Counted from the stretch's first letter, positions 34,101-43,857 are shown. The stretch: 64,000 nt of DNA from Manduca sexta (GCF_014839805.1 NC_051138.1:6942983-7006982), one strand, 5' to 3'. Notes: a model not told the origin generated them from the sequence alone. Translations and numbers: made by a program.

Positions 34101-36365
34101 TAAAATTTAAAAAGAGTTGTATAATTGTAAAATGTAGGTAGATATTGTAACTTTGACTTTACGGATGAAAAATACCTCAGCCCCCACCCCCACCCCCCAC
34201 CCCCCCACCCGTGACCATGAAGGCTACAAAGTCTTCGAAACGTCGGGAGAAAAATAAATAAAAAAAAACCGCGATAGAATCCGAAAATTAGTTTAATTTC
34301 AATGCCTACTCAACTCAAAAAACACTTATTTTTATCATATCGCCTTTCACCAAACTATTTTTGTACGGCACACATCAAATCCAAAATGTATCTACTAAGC
34401 AACATGAATAATGTAATTACCTACTAATTGTATTTTTAGATGGACGAACTAGTCGCCCACTCGCACAAATTTCGTGTTCCAATGAACGAACGCAATGGAA
34501 GGAAGGGTTTACATCGGAATTTTGAATACGAGGGCCAAAGTACACCTCCATCGCTAGTAGCATTAACACACGCCTCACATATCGCCACTAAGCCGCCTGG
34601 ATGCAGTGTCAAGGAGAATCAGGTGATTACCTAAATTCCTTATAACTACCTATGTTCATATTATAATAGCATTATGTTCTTTATTACGATTACAATTAGT
34701 CGTTGAGTAGACGTTATGCACTTGTTGCCTATAAATATTGACTAAGTATGAATCTGACAGTAACTAAACTGGTTAACAAAATTGTCAGTTCGTAGTTTCA
34801 AAGTATAACTCGGCAGCAAGTTGACGACATCTTCGCAGCGCCTGATGTAAATTATTTGTAATTTACTTACGCAGGGGAGGTTGCGGACGCCAGCTAGACA
34901 TTTTTCGCCAGAGTAAATCCGTAGCCGTCCCTAAAGCATCCAAGATATCCTCCGCGAACTTTTACTCGTAGTTGGTATCGTCATACAATACACTATACTT
35001 ATACATTAGGGACTAGGCCCGGTAGTCGCCCGACGTTTTTCATCTCTCCGTGCAGCTCTACGCCGCATCGTAAAGCCAGCGAAGCCACCATAACCATCCA
35101 AATGTAAATCATTCTGTTAGCAAAACAAAAAAAAAATTATCTACCCACTGTTTTTAAAATAATTTATCGACATATTTAATTCTACTTGAGCTGCTATACA
35201 TATATATTAAATATCTGCTAATGTGAGCGCTTTTTACAATCCTAGTACGTCTTATAAAATTATTATGATGAGAATTAATGTATCATGATGATGAGCGCAG
35301 CGCATTCTCACGAAATACTTGGTAATGCAAAGCTTTGTGAAGTGTTACTATCATTAAAGGACAAGCGTAGGTAACGCTAAAGTTCAGACAAACGGCCGTT
35401 TCTTATTGCCATAATATTTTTAAAAACTTACTCAGGCTTAAATTCACTAAGCAAATATTCTAGACAATTGATTTAATACCATTTATCGAATGGCGTTACA
35501 GGTACAAAGTTCCCAAGTGATCGACGTTAAAGAACGGGAGAAGCCCAATGCGATCGAAAATACAAACCGGCACAAGAGTCGAAAATCATCTCGAAAAGAC
35601 TTGTATGTAACAATATCAGAACTACAGCTGGTTGCAACAGAAGGCCTGAAAATTACCTGTGTCAGCACCATACCTGAATTCAGAAGTATTGATGATAAAT
35701 TTGCTGACATCAGAAACTTTACTGTTACTGGTAAGACTTTATGAATCACATTTATTTTGGTTTGATAATTTTTTGCGAGCCTATTGACACATTTGGCACA
35801 GATTCCAGACTCCGGGCAATGTATAATCATTTTATATAAGCTTTTATCAGCCCGTATTCTCGGAGTCTCAACTGATACTAAGCAAAAAAATGATATCACC
35901 AGATATTATTTATACCTTTACCGTTCCTAATTTTATTTTTTACTTTGGTTTCTGTCATTTAATTAATAAGGATTATTTTTAACAAGAATTACCGTTATTT
36001 TGCCCTTTTTTTTAGTTCATATATTGCTATTTTCCTGGCAGGTTAACTTCTTTGTTCATCAAAAAATATATATATATACGAATTTATTGCGATAATGAGA
36101 ATACTGACGTGCCAAATCTATTGACAATTTTACACTTGAATAAATAAAACTGTGCCATGTTACATCCTATATAAAACTTTAATGTTTCTCCTATGCGTTT
36201 TTGTAATTCGTGTTGTCTTTTCCAGTGGACGTTATCAAACCATCAACATTCGTTCACCAACCAACCAACATAACAACAGCAGACTTTAACACATCTGGGG
36301 TTTCAAGATCATCTAGTTTCAGTTTACTTTATGTCCTAATTGTTTGCTCATTAAAATTCGCTTGA
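20900..36365 (+). CDS. beat: Beaten-path (beat) family two-Ig cell-surface protein, gene span of six visible exons
   Basis: Six exons (20900-21108, 26035-26170, 31869-32002, 34440-34622, 35502-35730, 36226-36365) join in consistent phase (0,1,0,0,1) at GT/AG sites. Together they give two Ig-like domains and a C-terminal tail. The Ig1 cysteines are in RLRCVHD and SYSCEVS; Ig2 has HVNCVTAP with ITWFV, and LKITCVST. Motifs LLDKVVFLRQG and PGAVLN are typical of beat proteins, which bind Side-family proteins on neurons and guide motor axons. The C-terminus is hydrophobic after a Ser-rich stretch, as for a GPI anchor signal. The 5' exon with start codon and signal peptide is missing from what I can read; the first visible exon opens with a split codon (phase 1 before it). 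The paralog is not assigned. Introns hold the protease gene at 28486-29355 and several mobile elements. Confidence 0.85.
21109..21695 (+). other. beat intron, start
   Basis: Donor GTAAGT. At 21440-21630 there is an isolated GC-rich patch (cgctgcggcgcccgacatcac and gcgtcgacatcactggcc) without an open frame or recognised repeat. Confidence 0.4.
21700..21990 (+). repeat. Lepidopteran LINE/SINE 3' region, diverged copy
   Basis: Carries, in order, 'cgctcgcgtaaacagtgcagg', 'aaaacatcgtgaagaaacc', 'tacctgagaattcttc', 'cactgggctagcg', 'ctctcagtaatagagaaggc' and 'acagggctaca', a block order common in lepidopteran genomes. It faces a second, inverted copy at 22110-22420. Confidence 0.65.
22110..22420 (-). 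repeat. Same lepidopteran repeat, inverted neighbour copy
   Basis: The reverse strand shows the gtgaggaaacc and cacaggtacc block and the 'tgtgaagtctgtcaatccg' block in the same order as 21700-21990. The 78-codon frame across it is incidental. Confidence 0.55.
22421..22849. other. beat intron, unassigned
   Basis: A 73-codon frame at 22554-22775 has no recognisable domain. Nothing else was seen. Confidence 0.35.
22850..23128 (+). mobile_element. Non-autonomous Helitron-like element with two successive 3' ends
   Basis: The body contains 'cgctttctctgtccctatg', 'taaaactacgcaacggatttt', 'gatagagtgattcaagagg' and 'ataacatccattaaatagtgg', a very common lepidopteran repeat. The end is a hairpin CCCGTGCGAAGCTGGGGCGGG then TCG and CTAG (23125-23128) followed by T. 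A similar but mutated end (CCCGTGCGAAGCCAGAGCGGG then CCGCTATG) lies about 80 bases earlier. The 5' boundary is approximate. Confidence 0.65.
23129..24425. other. beat intron, unassigned
   Basis: AT-rich DNA without recognised elements; the 88-codon minus-strand frame at 23497-23763 has no recognisable features. Confidence 0.35.
24426..24545 (-). repeat. Penelope-like 3' tail variant
   Basis: The minus-strand reading contains the CTTCGAAACGTCGGG hairpin-plus-GAAAC block, preceded by CCCCGTGACCACGAAG. It is the same block as at 10560-10630, 34200-34250 and 53140-53220. No coding part is attached. Confidence 0.6.
24546..26034 (+). other. beat intron, end
   Basis: AT-rich; ends at the acceptor TTATTTCAG (26026-26034). 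Confidence 0.4.
26035..26170 (+). CDS. beat: beat-family exon (C-terminal half of Ig1)
   Basis: 136 bases, 45 codons plus one base. It encodes SIILQSLDFEATGSYSCEVS and ends in ASSGKQLTVF, the end of the first Ig domain with its second cysteine, followed by donor GTTAGT. Entry phase 0 matches the exit phase of 20900-21108. Confidence 0.88.
26171..28129 (+). other. beat intron, first part
   Basis: AT-rich. Contains a short inverted pair around 27432-27458 (aaaaaagtcgga...tccgactttt), and a C-run at 27465-27478 with a second C-rich spot near 27513. The flank 'gacgctcttgg' recurs at 32450, so 27340-27560 and 32165-32465 may share an old repeat. Confidence 0.4.
28134..28182. repeat. (AAAT)n microsatellite
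   Basis: About 12 AAAT units. The IYLFIYLF peptide on the other strand is its translation. Confidence 0.95.
28444..28474 (+). promoter_or_regulatory. Candidate TATA box and initiator of the nested protease gene
   Basis: TTATAAA at 28444-28450 is followed 27 bases from its start by TTCAGC (28469-28474), an arthropod-type initiator-like sequence. This would leave a 5' leader of about 15 bases before the ATG at 28486. Judged from sequence only. Confidence 0.5.
28486..29355 (+). CDS. Secreted chymotrypsin-like serine protease (S1 family), intronless
   Basis: A 289-residue open frame. Residues 1-16 are a hydrophobic signal peptide (MQVLAILSFLFLPLAW). A propeptide of about 35 residues follows, with the lepidopteran pattern WHEKVGI and ending in SR51, then the mature start IVGG (52-55). 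The catalytic triad is complete: His97 in TAAHC, Asp144 in NDIAML, Ser241 in CQGDSGGP. Cysteine pairs are visible at 82/98, 213/227 and 237/267. The S1 pocket position six before Ser is Gly235, not Asp, and Ser273 replaces the usual Gly226, so trypsin specificity is unlikely; a chymotrypsin- or collagenase-like enzyme is expected. Such proteins are typically secreted, often in the midgut. It lies on the same strand within an intron of the beat gene. AATAAA occurs at 29701-29706. Confidence 0.93.
   Translation: MQVLAILSFLFLPLAWSSSEQSEILQGWHEKVGIKNAEKIRRLEEQVIASRIVGGVIAPVYSHPYLAGLLIDIIGLSSPSACGGSILTNSRILTAAHCWFDGRFQGRSIQVILGTPFLFHGGVRTHVHAIAIHPHYNFRTFANDIAMLYLPFPIKFTNAIRPIPLPSGELLKANFAEKWLVAAGYGRYSDHSNPSTNAMARNVFLRGISIADCRAVYGEMVLDSNICTCGVGGVGICQGDSGGPLTVYHNGKQVLIGVSSFVALDGCELGLPSAFARVSSFLNFIRLHL
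29356..30299. other. 3' region of the protease gene and intron DNA
   Basis: Contains AATAAA at 29701-29706, about 345 bases after the stop; beyond it nothing was recognised. Confidence 0.4.
30300..30535 (-). repeat. Dispersed lepidopteran repeat, family A, inverted
   Basis: Reverse complement aligns with 5107-5340 through GTAAGTGGAGTGGGGTCTAG, AGAATGTCGACTTACGAGAG, AATTATGCCGG, TACTTACGTGGGCCACTA and CGCTATCCGGGCGGATATAA. The 80-codon minus-strand frame (30271-30513) is this repeat. Confidence 0.65.
30536..31200. other. beat intron, unassigned
   Basis: Holds a 91-codon open frame at 30869-31144 that I could not match to any family; no splice or promoter context supports it. Confidence 0.35.
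31205..31500 (-). repeat. Dispersed lepidopteran repeat, family B, inverted
   Basis: Reverse complement carries the same ordered blocks as 4495-4806 (GGTAGGTTCCTCACATGTGAGAG, GGTACCACCGCAAT, TTTCTGCCGC, CACTTACCATCAGGCGAACGGC). Confidence 0.65.
31869..32002 (+). CDS. beat: beat-family exon (start of Ig2)
   Basis: After TTTTTCAG the exon completes a split codon, then encodes 44 codons: PQKHHPRIDIPSSYLSSGET, HVNCVTAPALPPPHITWFVN and EKK, ending before GTAATT. The first Ig2 cysteine and the core tryptophan are here. Proline-rich linkers before Ig2 are normal for beat proteins. AG occurs twice at the acceptor; only the first keeps the frame. Confidence 0.87.
32003..33049 (+). other. beat intron
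   Basis: 32165-32465 is richer in GC, with C-runs ('ggcccccctcccccctccc') and 'gctggcgacgctcttg', possibly an old repeat shared with 27340-27560. The rest is AT-rich without recognised features. Confidence 0.4.
33052..33258. mobile_element. MITE with about 50-base terminal inverted repeats and TA flanks
   Basis: The left end TTCATAAAAGTTATTTATCT, continuing AAGGACGGAGCATTGCTGTGATAATAAGT, faces its complement at the right end with only a few mismatches. TA lies on both sides, as for a Tc1/mariner-type target duplication. It has no coding capacity. Confidence 0.85.
33740..34320 (+). mobile_element. 5'-truncated Penelope-like retroelement with endonuclease end and 3' tail
   Basis: The open frame 33797-34141 starts inside the element and encodes VKHRRSTKSAVAEHSE, NHYLRL, ILAKEHRFLPRMIREAIEI, then shifts from the family because of a short TTACATTACATTACA insertion where IKKH is expected. 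The tail carries a C-rich run (34185-34208), then TGACCATGAAGGCTACAAAG and CTTCGAAACGTCGGGAG near 34210-34250, ending in GTTTAATTTCAATGCC. It is the same family as 10508-11077. Confidence 0.75.
34440..34622 (+). CDS. beat: beat-family exon (Ig2 insert segment)
   Basis: 61 codons between TTTTTAG and GTGATT, phase 0 at both ends, directly continuing the previous exon: MDELVAHSHKFRVPMNERNG, then a basic stretch and a Ser/Thr/Pro-rich part ending CSVKENQ. This is the variable region between strands of Ig2 in beat proteins, unusually long together with the next exon. The donor GTGATT is weak but keeps the frame; reading through would stop after three codons. Confidence 0.7.
34623..35501 (+). other. 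beat intron
   Basis: No recognised feature; acceptor GCGTTACAG at 35493-35501. Confidence 0.4.
35502..35730 (+). CDS. beat: beat-family exon (end of Ig2)
   Basis: 76 codons plus one base. It opens with VQSSQVIDVKEREKPNAIEN, a basic, charged stretch, then DLYVTISELQLVATEGLKIT with the second Ig2 cysteine in LKITCVSTIPEF, and ends in RNFTVTG before GTAAGA. Phase 0 entry and phase 1 exit match the neighbours. NFT is a glycosylation sequon. Confidence 0.85.
36226..36365 (+). CDS. beat: beat-family last exon with hydrophobic C-terminus
   Basis: After TTTTCCAG the exon completes a split codon and runs 45 codons to TGA at 36363-36365. The end, SSSFSLLYVLIVCSLKFA, is a Ser-rich site followed by a short hydrophobic stretch without a cytoplasmic tail, as in GPI-anchored proteins (some beat proteins are anchored this way). 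ATTAAA motifs follow at 36378 and 36390. Confidence 0.8.
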
Positions 36366-36739
36366 TAGGAACTACATATTAAAATTGTATTAAACTGGCT
36401 GTGATAAAAAAATGTTCATTTAATACATATTCTGATTTGTGAGTATGCATAAGTATCTAGACGCTTTCTTGCTTAGTTGTACAAAGCCTAGCATTAGCTA
36501 GGAATCTTCCTTTAAAAGCAGGTGCTACGGCTTGAATTATGGGTAAGTAGGTGTTAGCAAGGGCTCGGTCGCTGTAATTTGTAAATATTTTTTTTTTTTT
36601 GTAAATATAAAATAGTGAAATGCTGACGAGATATTTAAACCGGTTCCGATTCAACGATTTAATTGATTACAGAAACAGCAATTATAATTTTACATCATAT
36701 TATATAATGCATAGTAAGTACAGTCAATTATAAATTAAG

Positions 36740-38037
36740 TAAGGTGAGTCGGGGGAAGTGCGCCATAAAATTTTCATAGCTGGATTCAATGCAAATTTTG
36801 TGCTGACTTAAGAATATAATTTTATTAATTTAAGAATATTTGGTATTTTGTGATAACAACCTATAGCCATTCAAGGAAATTGGACCATAAATTAATAATA
36901 TTTTGCTCAAAGTAAAAAAAAATGGTAGTAGGCGCACTTGCCTCCGGAAATGGGGTAAGTGCGCCTGTGTAAACAAAACGCCAATATGAAACATTATAAA
37001 GAAAACACTCATTTTAGTCCATAGAGAAATAAGTTTTACTCGCAATGCTCTTGGATAATTTTTAATCACTCAATATTATAACAAACTATGGCTGTCAAAT
37101 GAAATTCGGGGTAAGTGCGCCATATATATGTAAATCAGGGCTTCAAAACATTTTAGATTTTTTTTTTGCTATATAAGATTTTTGCTATATTACAGTTTTG
37201 TGTGCGGATATGTTGGAATAAAAAATGGTAGCCCTAATATAAAATCCATTTTATTTCTAAAAACTAAAATAACATACAAAAATGTAGAAATTAACAATTT
37301 CGAATGCGTTATAACTCAATTACTTAGAATTTGGCCTTATGACATTTGATATGTTTTAGCTGCATTATATCCAGATAACGTGCCTGATCGAACAGTTGGA
37401 ACCTATTCACGTAAAGTTGCTCTAGACCAAGGTATTTCAGTTTTTCTTTTGTAAAAACGAATTAACTAATACGCCCTTTTATTTAAGTCGGCTCGAAACA
37501 AAATACCTTGAGTACAAAAAAATTCTGCTGTTAAGTATAACATTTTTATAATAATAATTCATATTAGTAAAACTTATTCTCAAAAAGGTTGGCTATATAT
37601 GGATCAGGGGCAAGTGCGCCATACGACTATTAACTGTGGCGCACTTGCCCTACTCGACAATTTTTAAGTACATTTTTTCACATTGCTAAAAATCCTTTAT
37701 TTTAGTATATATAAATAAAATTCAGACAGGAAGTTAAAATAAAAGGTTTAAACTATGTATTCACCTTACTGGTTTACAGAAATATGTTAAATATCTTGAA
37801 ATATTTGATGTTATCTTTCACGGGGTCATCTCTGTTTACAGGTCTAAATGACACTTAAAATAAAATGGCGAATAAATCGTATTAAAATGAACATAGCCAT
37901 TTATGTTTTTTAGTGGAACTGTATTTCAGTTAGTAGCATCGATATAAGATTGCGGTAATTGTATAACATCAATAGTTTTCGATTTATTTAGGGTAGGTGC
38001 ACTTACCCCGTCGGCGCACTTGCCCCGACTGACCTTA
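36740..38037. mobile_element. Non-autonomous DNA transposon with TIRs and repeated GGGGCAAGTGCGCC motifs
   Basis: The left end TAAGGTGAGTCGGGGGAAGT(GCGCC) faces the right end, whose complement reads TAAGGTCAGTCGGGGCAAGT(GCGCC), both starting at a TA. The word GGGG-AAGTGCGCC recurs in both orientations inside the element (about 36752, 36930, 36955, 37109, 37607, 37638, 38002, 38014). No transposase was recognised. The TA target and the TIR style suggest a pogo/Tigger-like relative, but this is inference. Confidence 0.75.
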
Positions 38038-38173
38038 CCTATTATATTTATAATTATTTTCACAAATGCACTGTTATATTATTATTTTGACACTATACCG
38101 TAATTAATGATAGAGTTGTAATAATTTTATAACTATTTTCAACTTATCGTGAGTTACAGCGATTCAATTATTG

Positions 38174-39468
38174 GGTAGGGTAGAAAAGGGTAATGGGAGT
38201 CACTTAAGCAAGTTTTCAAATAAAAGCTTATTTCAATATCAAATATTTATTGCTTATGTTTTATAACAAAAAACACTTATTTGTCTAACAATTGAGATCA
38301 GTTTTAATCATTTGGTACATAAACTTTGGGAAAAAATTAAGATTAAAAAAAAAATAGGTTTGACTCCCATTGCACTTACTTCGGGGCAATGGTGGTCAGC
38401 CTGTGGGAAATGAAGATCAAGTAAAACTAACACATATCGCAGACGTACCCTTCGGCAGAATCCCATCCAGTGCATTCTGCGTGTGCCCATTAATCCACAT
38501 GTGGTACAGCGGTACCACATCTCATTGTTTCGTCCAAATTCACAGCATATCAAGCATCTATTTCCTGCGTCTTCTGCATCATCATTTTCGTCATCCTGGC
38601 ACAAGTCGTTAGTGTTAGTGTCTGAGACTGATGTATCGTTTGAATCTTGAAGAACCTGTCTCTTTGCCCTTTGGGGACCCTCACCCTTCTGCACCTTAGT
38701 CTTCTTCCCCTGACCCTTACCTTTCCATTTCTTTTTTCTTTCTCTTGCTCTTTTTGTATTTTTGTTATCTTTTTATTTTCCTTTTCTATCAAATCTTTCT
38801 TCAGTGGAGTTGAGGTTAATACAGTAGCATGCTGCTTCTTTCGACGCTGTTTCTCTTTAGCCACAGTTGTTTTCTCTGGTAATTTTATAAAATCGGAAAA
38901 TTGAACATTTGACGTAGGATCAGACGACTCTTTGTCTTGTGATGTCGGGGAAGAGATAACTACTTGCGCTGATTCACTTACAGCTGATAAATCTAATAGT
39001 TTTGATGTGCTCCTTACTCATACTTTCGGCATCTAGAAACAATAATATTAACATTAGTCTTTTGCGGACAATGGGGGTCACTTGACTCTTATTAGCCGCT
39101 ACTATACTGCCAACAAAATAATAACAATATAAAAAAAACCTAAGTTTGGATCGTAATATAAGACGCTTATCACAATTTTAAACATACAGACTACCTTTCT
39201 ACAATATACAAAATTTGGTAAACTTAAAAAAACGACACTCACCTCTAATAATATTTTTACGTAATATTACATTGACAACGCGCGAAAACAACACACTACT
39301 ATCTCTCAGCGACGGGCAGCGGTAACTGGCGGGGGGCGTTCGCGACGGGGCCGGCGGGTGTAGAGGGGGGTGTTATAGGCATGTTCCTAGGTTTCGGGTG
39401 CGTAGTTTCGTAGGTATGCGTGTGATTCCGATTGCCCGCTGACTCCAATTACTCGCCCTTCCCCTACT
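38174..39468 (-). mobile_element. Deletion derivative of a pogo/Tigger-like transposon
   Basis: The ends GGTAGGGTAGAAAAGGGTAA(TGGGAGTCA) at 38174 and, as complement from 39468, AGTAGGGGAAGGGCGAGTAA(TTGGAGTCA) form imperfect TIRs. Related words recur subterminally (about 38360 and 39072). Between them only the C-terminal part of a transposase is left (38400-39040, minus strand). Confidence 0.7.
38400..39040 (-). pseudogene. C-terminal zinc-binding region of a pogo/Tigger-type transposase, broken
   Basis: The minus strand encodes, in order, an acidic/Ser-rich segment with SDFIKLPEKTT, then KEKQRRKKQHATVLTSTPLK, a long charged stretch, and a zinc-binding end: CLICCEFGRNNEMWYRCTTC. One extra A after TGTGGATTA shifts the frame; the other frame continues the family pattern (WAHAECTGWDSAEGYVCDMC). 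The catalytic DDE core is missing. It is recognised from insect transposases that end in a PHD-like cysteine/histidine motif. A frame break also lies near 38990. Confidence 0.75.
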
Positions 39469-42400
39469 TATTAAAAATTACATACTAAAAGTACAAAAAT
39501 GTTGAAAATTTATATTCCTAAACAAATTTTTGGTTGACTTGGTCAGCTGATGATGATCCTGTTTATAGCTGCGAAAAGGCATTCCCTCGGTTAGCATGTT
39601 TTCTGTGTTAAGACAAAAATAATCCCATCCTCGCATTTCTTTCAGTATTACGTGTGCTGGCTTACAATGTACATAAATTTTATTATAAATATTACTTATT
39701 TATTTGGTTTTTAATATATAGAAGACTTATAACTCTACAAACCTAAATAGCACTTGAAAATTTAAATGAGACCCAATAACAAGTTTACATCTATAGATAT
39801 ATTATAGTAAAAGATGAGCATTCAATTATTGTAGCTTATAAGACAATTTTCGATTAAAAAATCTTTAGACATACTTAACGAATACAAAAAATATGGTGTC
39901 AAAAGGAAGATCTTCGGACACAAATTCATAAAAAAATTAAAGCTTACTTATATGAAGTATTTTATTTGTGTAACATTGTGATAGAAATCGGCACTAATTA
40001 TAATTTTTCATTACTCATTTACCATACACGTTCATAAATCGACAGACATATTTCAAACTACGATATCGAAGTGGAATTAATCGATATGGAAACTATAACT
40101 AGCATAGCGGTATATTTTTTCGACGAATTAGAATATATTGTATTAAATTTAATTTCCTAGAACGAAAATGTATGCACCTCTATAACTATAACTAGTACCT
40201 ACCTATTAGGATTCGAAATGATAACTTAAATGTGGCATATACTTACTAAAAATACCGTTCAAACAACATTTACATAATTGACAGTGCTTATTAACGAATA
40301 TTAGTTAAAATATTATAAGTGTAAATAAGTACATAATATTATGTCTTTTATTAGGTAGGTAGGTAAATTTTAGCATCTTGACCAAAAATTTAATAAATTC
40401 ATAGGTGATTGGATATATTAAATGTATCGTTTAAATTAAGTAATTGGGGACTAGTGTCTATTATTAAATAATTAAATTAAGTATACAATAAGAAATGGGT
40501 AGAGGAGGCAAAAAGTGCGTCATAAGCGACATTTTGATTCCTGTGGTCCTTCGTGCCATTATGTTAGCTGTACCAATTGGTGTGTAAAAAAACCACTTAA
40601 TCGATCCAACAACAAAAATAAATTGATACAATTTAAATATATACCACGTCTTCATGATCTTTGTGTTTTCGATAGATAAGCAGTTTGTCTATAATATTAT
40701 AGATAGACTACAGAATTCAAAATCTATCCCCTATTTAACACTCATTAAAATCATCTACAAGGTAGGTAGTTTATAAATCAGTGCTATAATATATTTGCTA
40801 AACATACGAACTTCCAATATAAAAAAAATAAAATATCTCTCTCCAAAGCGTTATATTTTTGGAATTTATTGACCGAACTTACAGTACACACTTCATAGAC
40901 GAAGTCTTTGACACAAATAACGCCCGATTTAACCATTTGAAAAACTATCTAGTCTAGAAAAAATATAATTGTATTAAGTATAATTAAGTAGAATAAAACA
41001 TAAAATCGCATTATTTGAATCTTCTATCCTAATTTAATACTTATAAGTGATATTCGGACTCGAATTAAGCGTAATGTAGACTACTATGAAGAGATATGCA
41101 AAAAATATGAAGTAATAGAGTTAATTAATCGTCCATATCTAAACAATATCTAAAAAAGAACTTTCATTAAATTTATCTTCATATCTCTAAACGAAACATA
41201 TCAATTAAGACTTATCTTACTCCTAGGTATTCTAAATTCTTACATAATACTAAATGGTTCCTTAACATTTGACTGCTAAAAAAATATTTAATAAATTGGA
41301 CAATAACGTCCTATGGCGAAGATATTTCAGTTTGCATAGGGGCACAACTATCCTAGGGCTACTCCATGCAGGGTGTCAGAGCCCTCAAGGCCAAGGGGGC
41401 CTCGGACCTTTAAGCACATGACCCTTGTTTTTAGGTTCACCAACCTGTGAAATTAAGACACATAGGGGACCTTTTTTTGCTCCTGCCTGGGTCCTCTCAA
41501 TAGGCCGAGAGGGCCAATTGTGTATTCTTACACCTGGGCCTATGGTTCCCTAGCTACGCCACTAAATCTGCACCGCCTGTAGGCTACGGGTACTTGACAA
41601 ATATCTGTGTCATATAACTGATACAAGACAGTCTGGCGTATGTTATTATTGTGATGGCTGTGCGGAGATAGCCTGTAATATAGAACTTTTCGTGCTATTT
41701 TGGACGTGGGGCCAACCTTGATCTATAACACAACGCGCTCCTAAAATTGAAATAAAGAAACCTTGCGGTACCGATTATGGTATTAGTAATGGTACATAAC
41801 CAGAGCTCCCGGCGATGCCTCAATTATTCTACTTGCAGAATATTTTTCAGAAAGTAGTTAAACAGAGATAAAGCATGCTATAATAGGTGTTAAGAAAACA
41901 CTCTGACGGCACATAATACCTATAATATCTACCGAAGTCTTCTACTCAGGTACCTACTGTTTAAAATATACTTATGGAGGTACTGTTTTATGTGAATTAA
42001 GGAGCATTCGTCAATTAAACCAATTAAACAGGATATAACACGTTCAATGGATGTATAGAAGCATCCTGATAGCAGATAAAGCAACTACTTAGGTCATAGA
42101 TATATCTTGAGTGCTAATAAACTATTTAGACTTGTGTATGACTTTTATATCTCTATAAATTATTAATTGGTACCTACTTATAATAATTTAGACTTTAAGG
42201 GGTTTTAGTCGTTTTAACATATCAGTTAAATTCCGCACGACCGAGCTTGTCTTTTTAATACCTTTAGTGAATATCGTGCTTTTATCTACTATCGTGTTAC
42301 ATCCTGAATAATTGAAATGAAATAAACATCTTGAACATTAATATAGAAAATATTATGAATTTATGTATATTATGAATTAAGTTTTTGTGCATTTGTATGT

Positions 42401-43857
42401 TAGATAATATGTCACTCTTAATTTACTTATATGATATTTTTGTACCTTACAACAAAGCCAAAGTAAAACGTTTATTTTAATCTTAACATGCTAAAAATAA
42501 AATATAAATTGCATGTATATAGGTATTATATACCGGGTGCTAATTTTATTCATAGATAAGTAGGTATGTAAATTAAAACTATAAAAAATAATTTAGACAG
42601 TAGGTATATGGTAGATAATGTATTGGGTAGTCTTAAAACCCAGATGCTTACTACGTGTGCTATATATTAAACAGGCACACCGAAACCTCGGTAGGTAAGA
42701 ACTCCTAATATTTTTATTTCAAATATTATATACTTACCGAATACTTAAGTTTATTGTTGCTTTTTGTATTATAGGCCGAAGAGTCTCAAAAAGAACAAAT
42801 ATCTAAGTTGGCACGCGGTACATAAATACTTATGTACATTTATTGTTAAGTATATCTGTCTATTCTACTTATTAAATATTAAAGAAATTCAACGTCTAAT
42901 AGTTTTTCATTTAGTGAACCAAAAATTATTTCCCTAATCCCAAAACCGAAAAACAGCTGGGTATTGGATATTGGGCTGGACGTTAGGGGTTATCGTACAA
43001 ATAAATAACACAACTGAAATAATTACATATTTGTTACTTTTTACATAAGTATTAAGCTACAGCGGAAGCCTTGCCGCCACGATTACAGTAAAACGTCAAA
43101 AAACAGGATAATTATTTTATTCTATATTTATTGATAACTCTATAAACATAATTTAATAATCTATGTTATAGTATGCATAAGTAAAATAAATAGATAATAA
43201 TTAGATTTACGTACATTGCCCATGAAGCAAAGAATAAAGGTGATCTAAAAAATTAGGCCTTGAATTGAATTTGGCCAAGATTCACTATACTTTAACTCTA
43301 TCTCGTTAAAATATTTGATGTCTCACTCACTTTTGGGAAAAACCGGACAAGCGGATGTTGGACTCAAGCAGCAAGGGTTCAAACGTATATACATTTTTAA
43401 GTTCAACCTTAACAAATTTAACTTAGCCGCTCGATCCCTGGACACGGTTTTTGCACCAACCGCAAAAAATAAGTTTCATAGTAAATCCGTTTTTTTTTTA
43501 CTTGCCAAATTTTATTATTCTAAATCTAGGTCAACGGGAAGTTTCATATAGGTTTTGATTGCTTTATGAAATCGCAAAATAAGCGATATAAACGGTCTTG
43601 TAGATCGCAGTGACTTTCATATTTGATATTTTACTAGTTAAGAAACTGTAGACGTATTTGATATAAATTTCAACTTAATACCTGTGCACAACAAAGTGAT
43701 TTCATTTGAGATTCGGAACCCTATAAATAAGAATATATAAATATAAATATTTTCGTCTCTTCATTTATAATTTTACGTCCCCGACGATAAATAAAACGGT
43801 GCTAGTTTTATTTAAGTACAATAATCACAAAAATTGTTCTTGCCTTTTATCGATAGA
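39469..43857. other. Intergenic DNA, mostly AT-rich
   Basis: No gene recognised. 41340-41580 is GC-richer ('gggcacaactatcctaggg', 'caaggccaagggggcctcgg', 'ccgagagggcc') and is probably an old repeat of unknown family. The frame at 43315-43551 has no recognisable feature. Confidence 0.4.

Noticed and set aside
38647..38904. Leu/Phe-rich plus-strand frame resembling a membrane protein
   Set aside because: Antisense of the Lys/Glu/Arg-rich part of the pogo-like transposase remnant.
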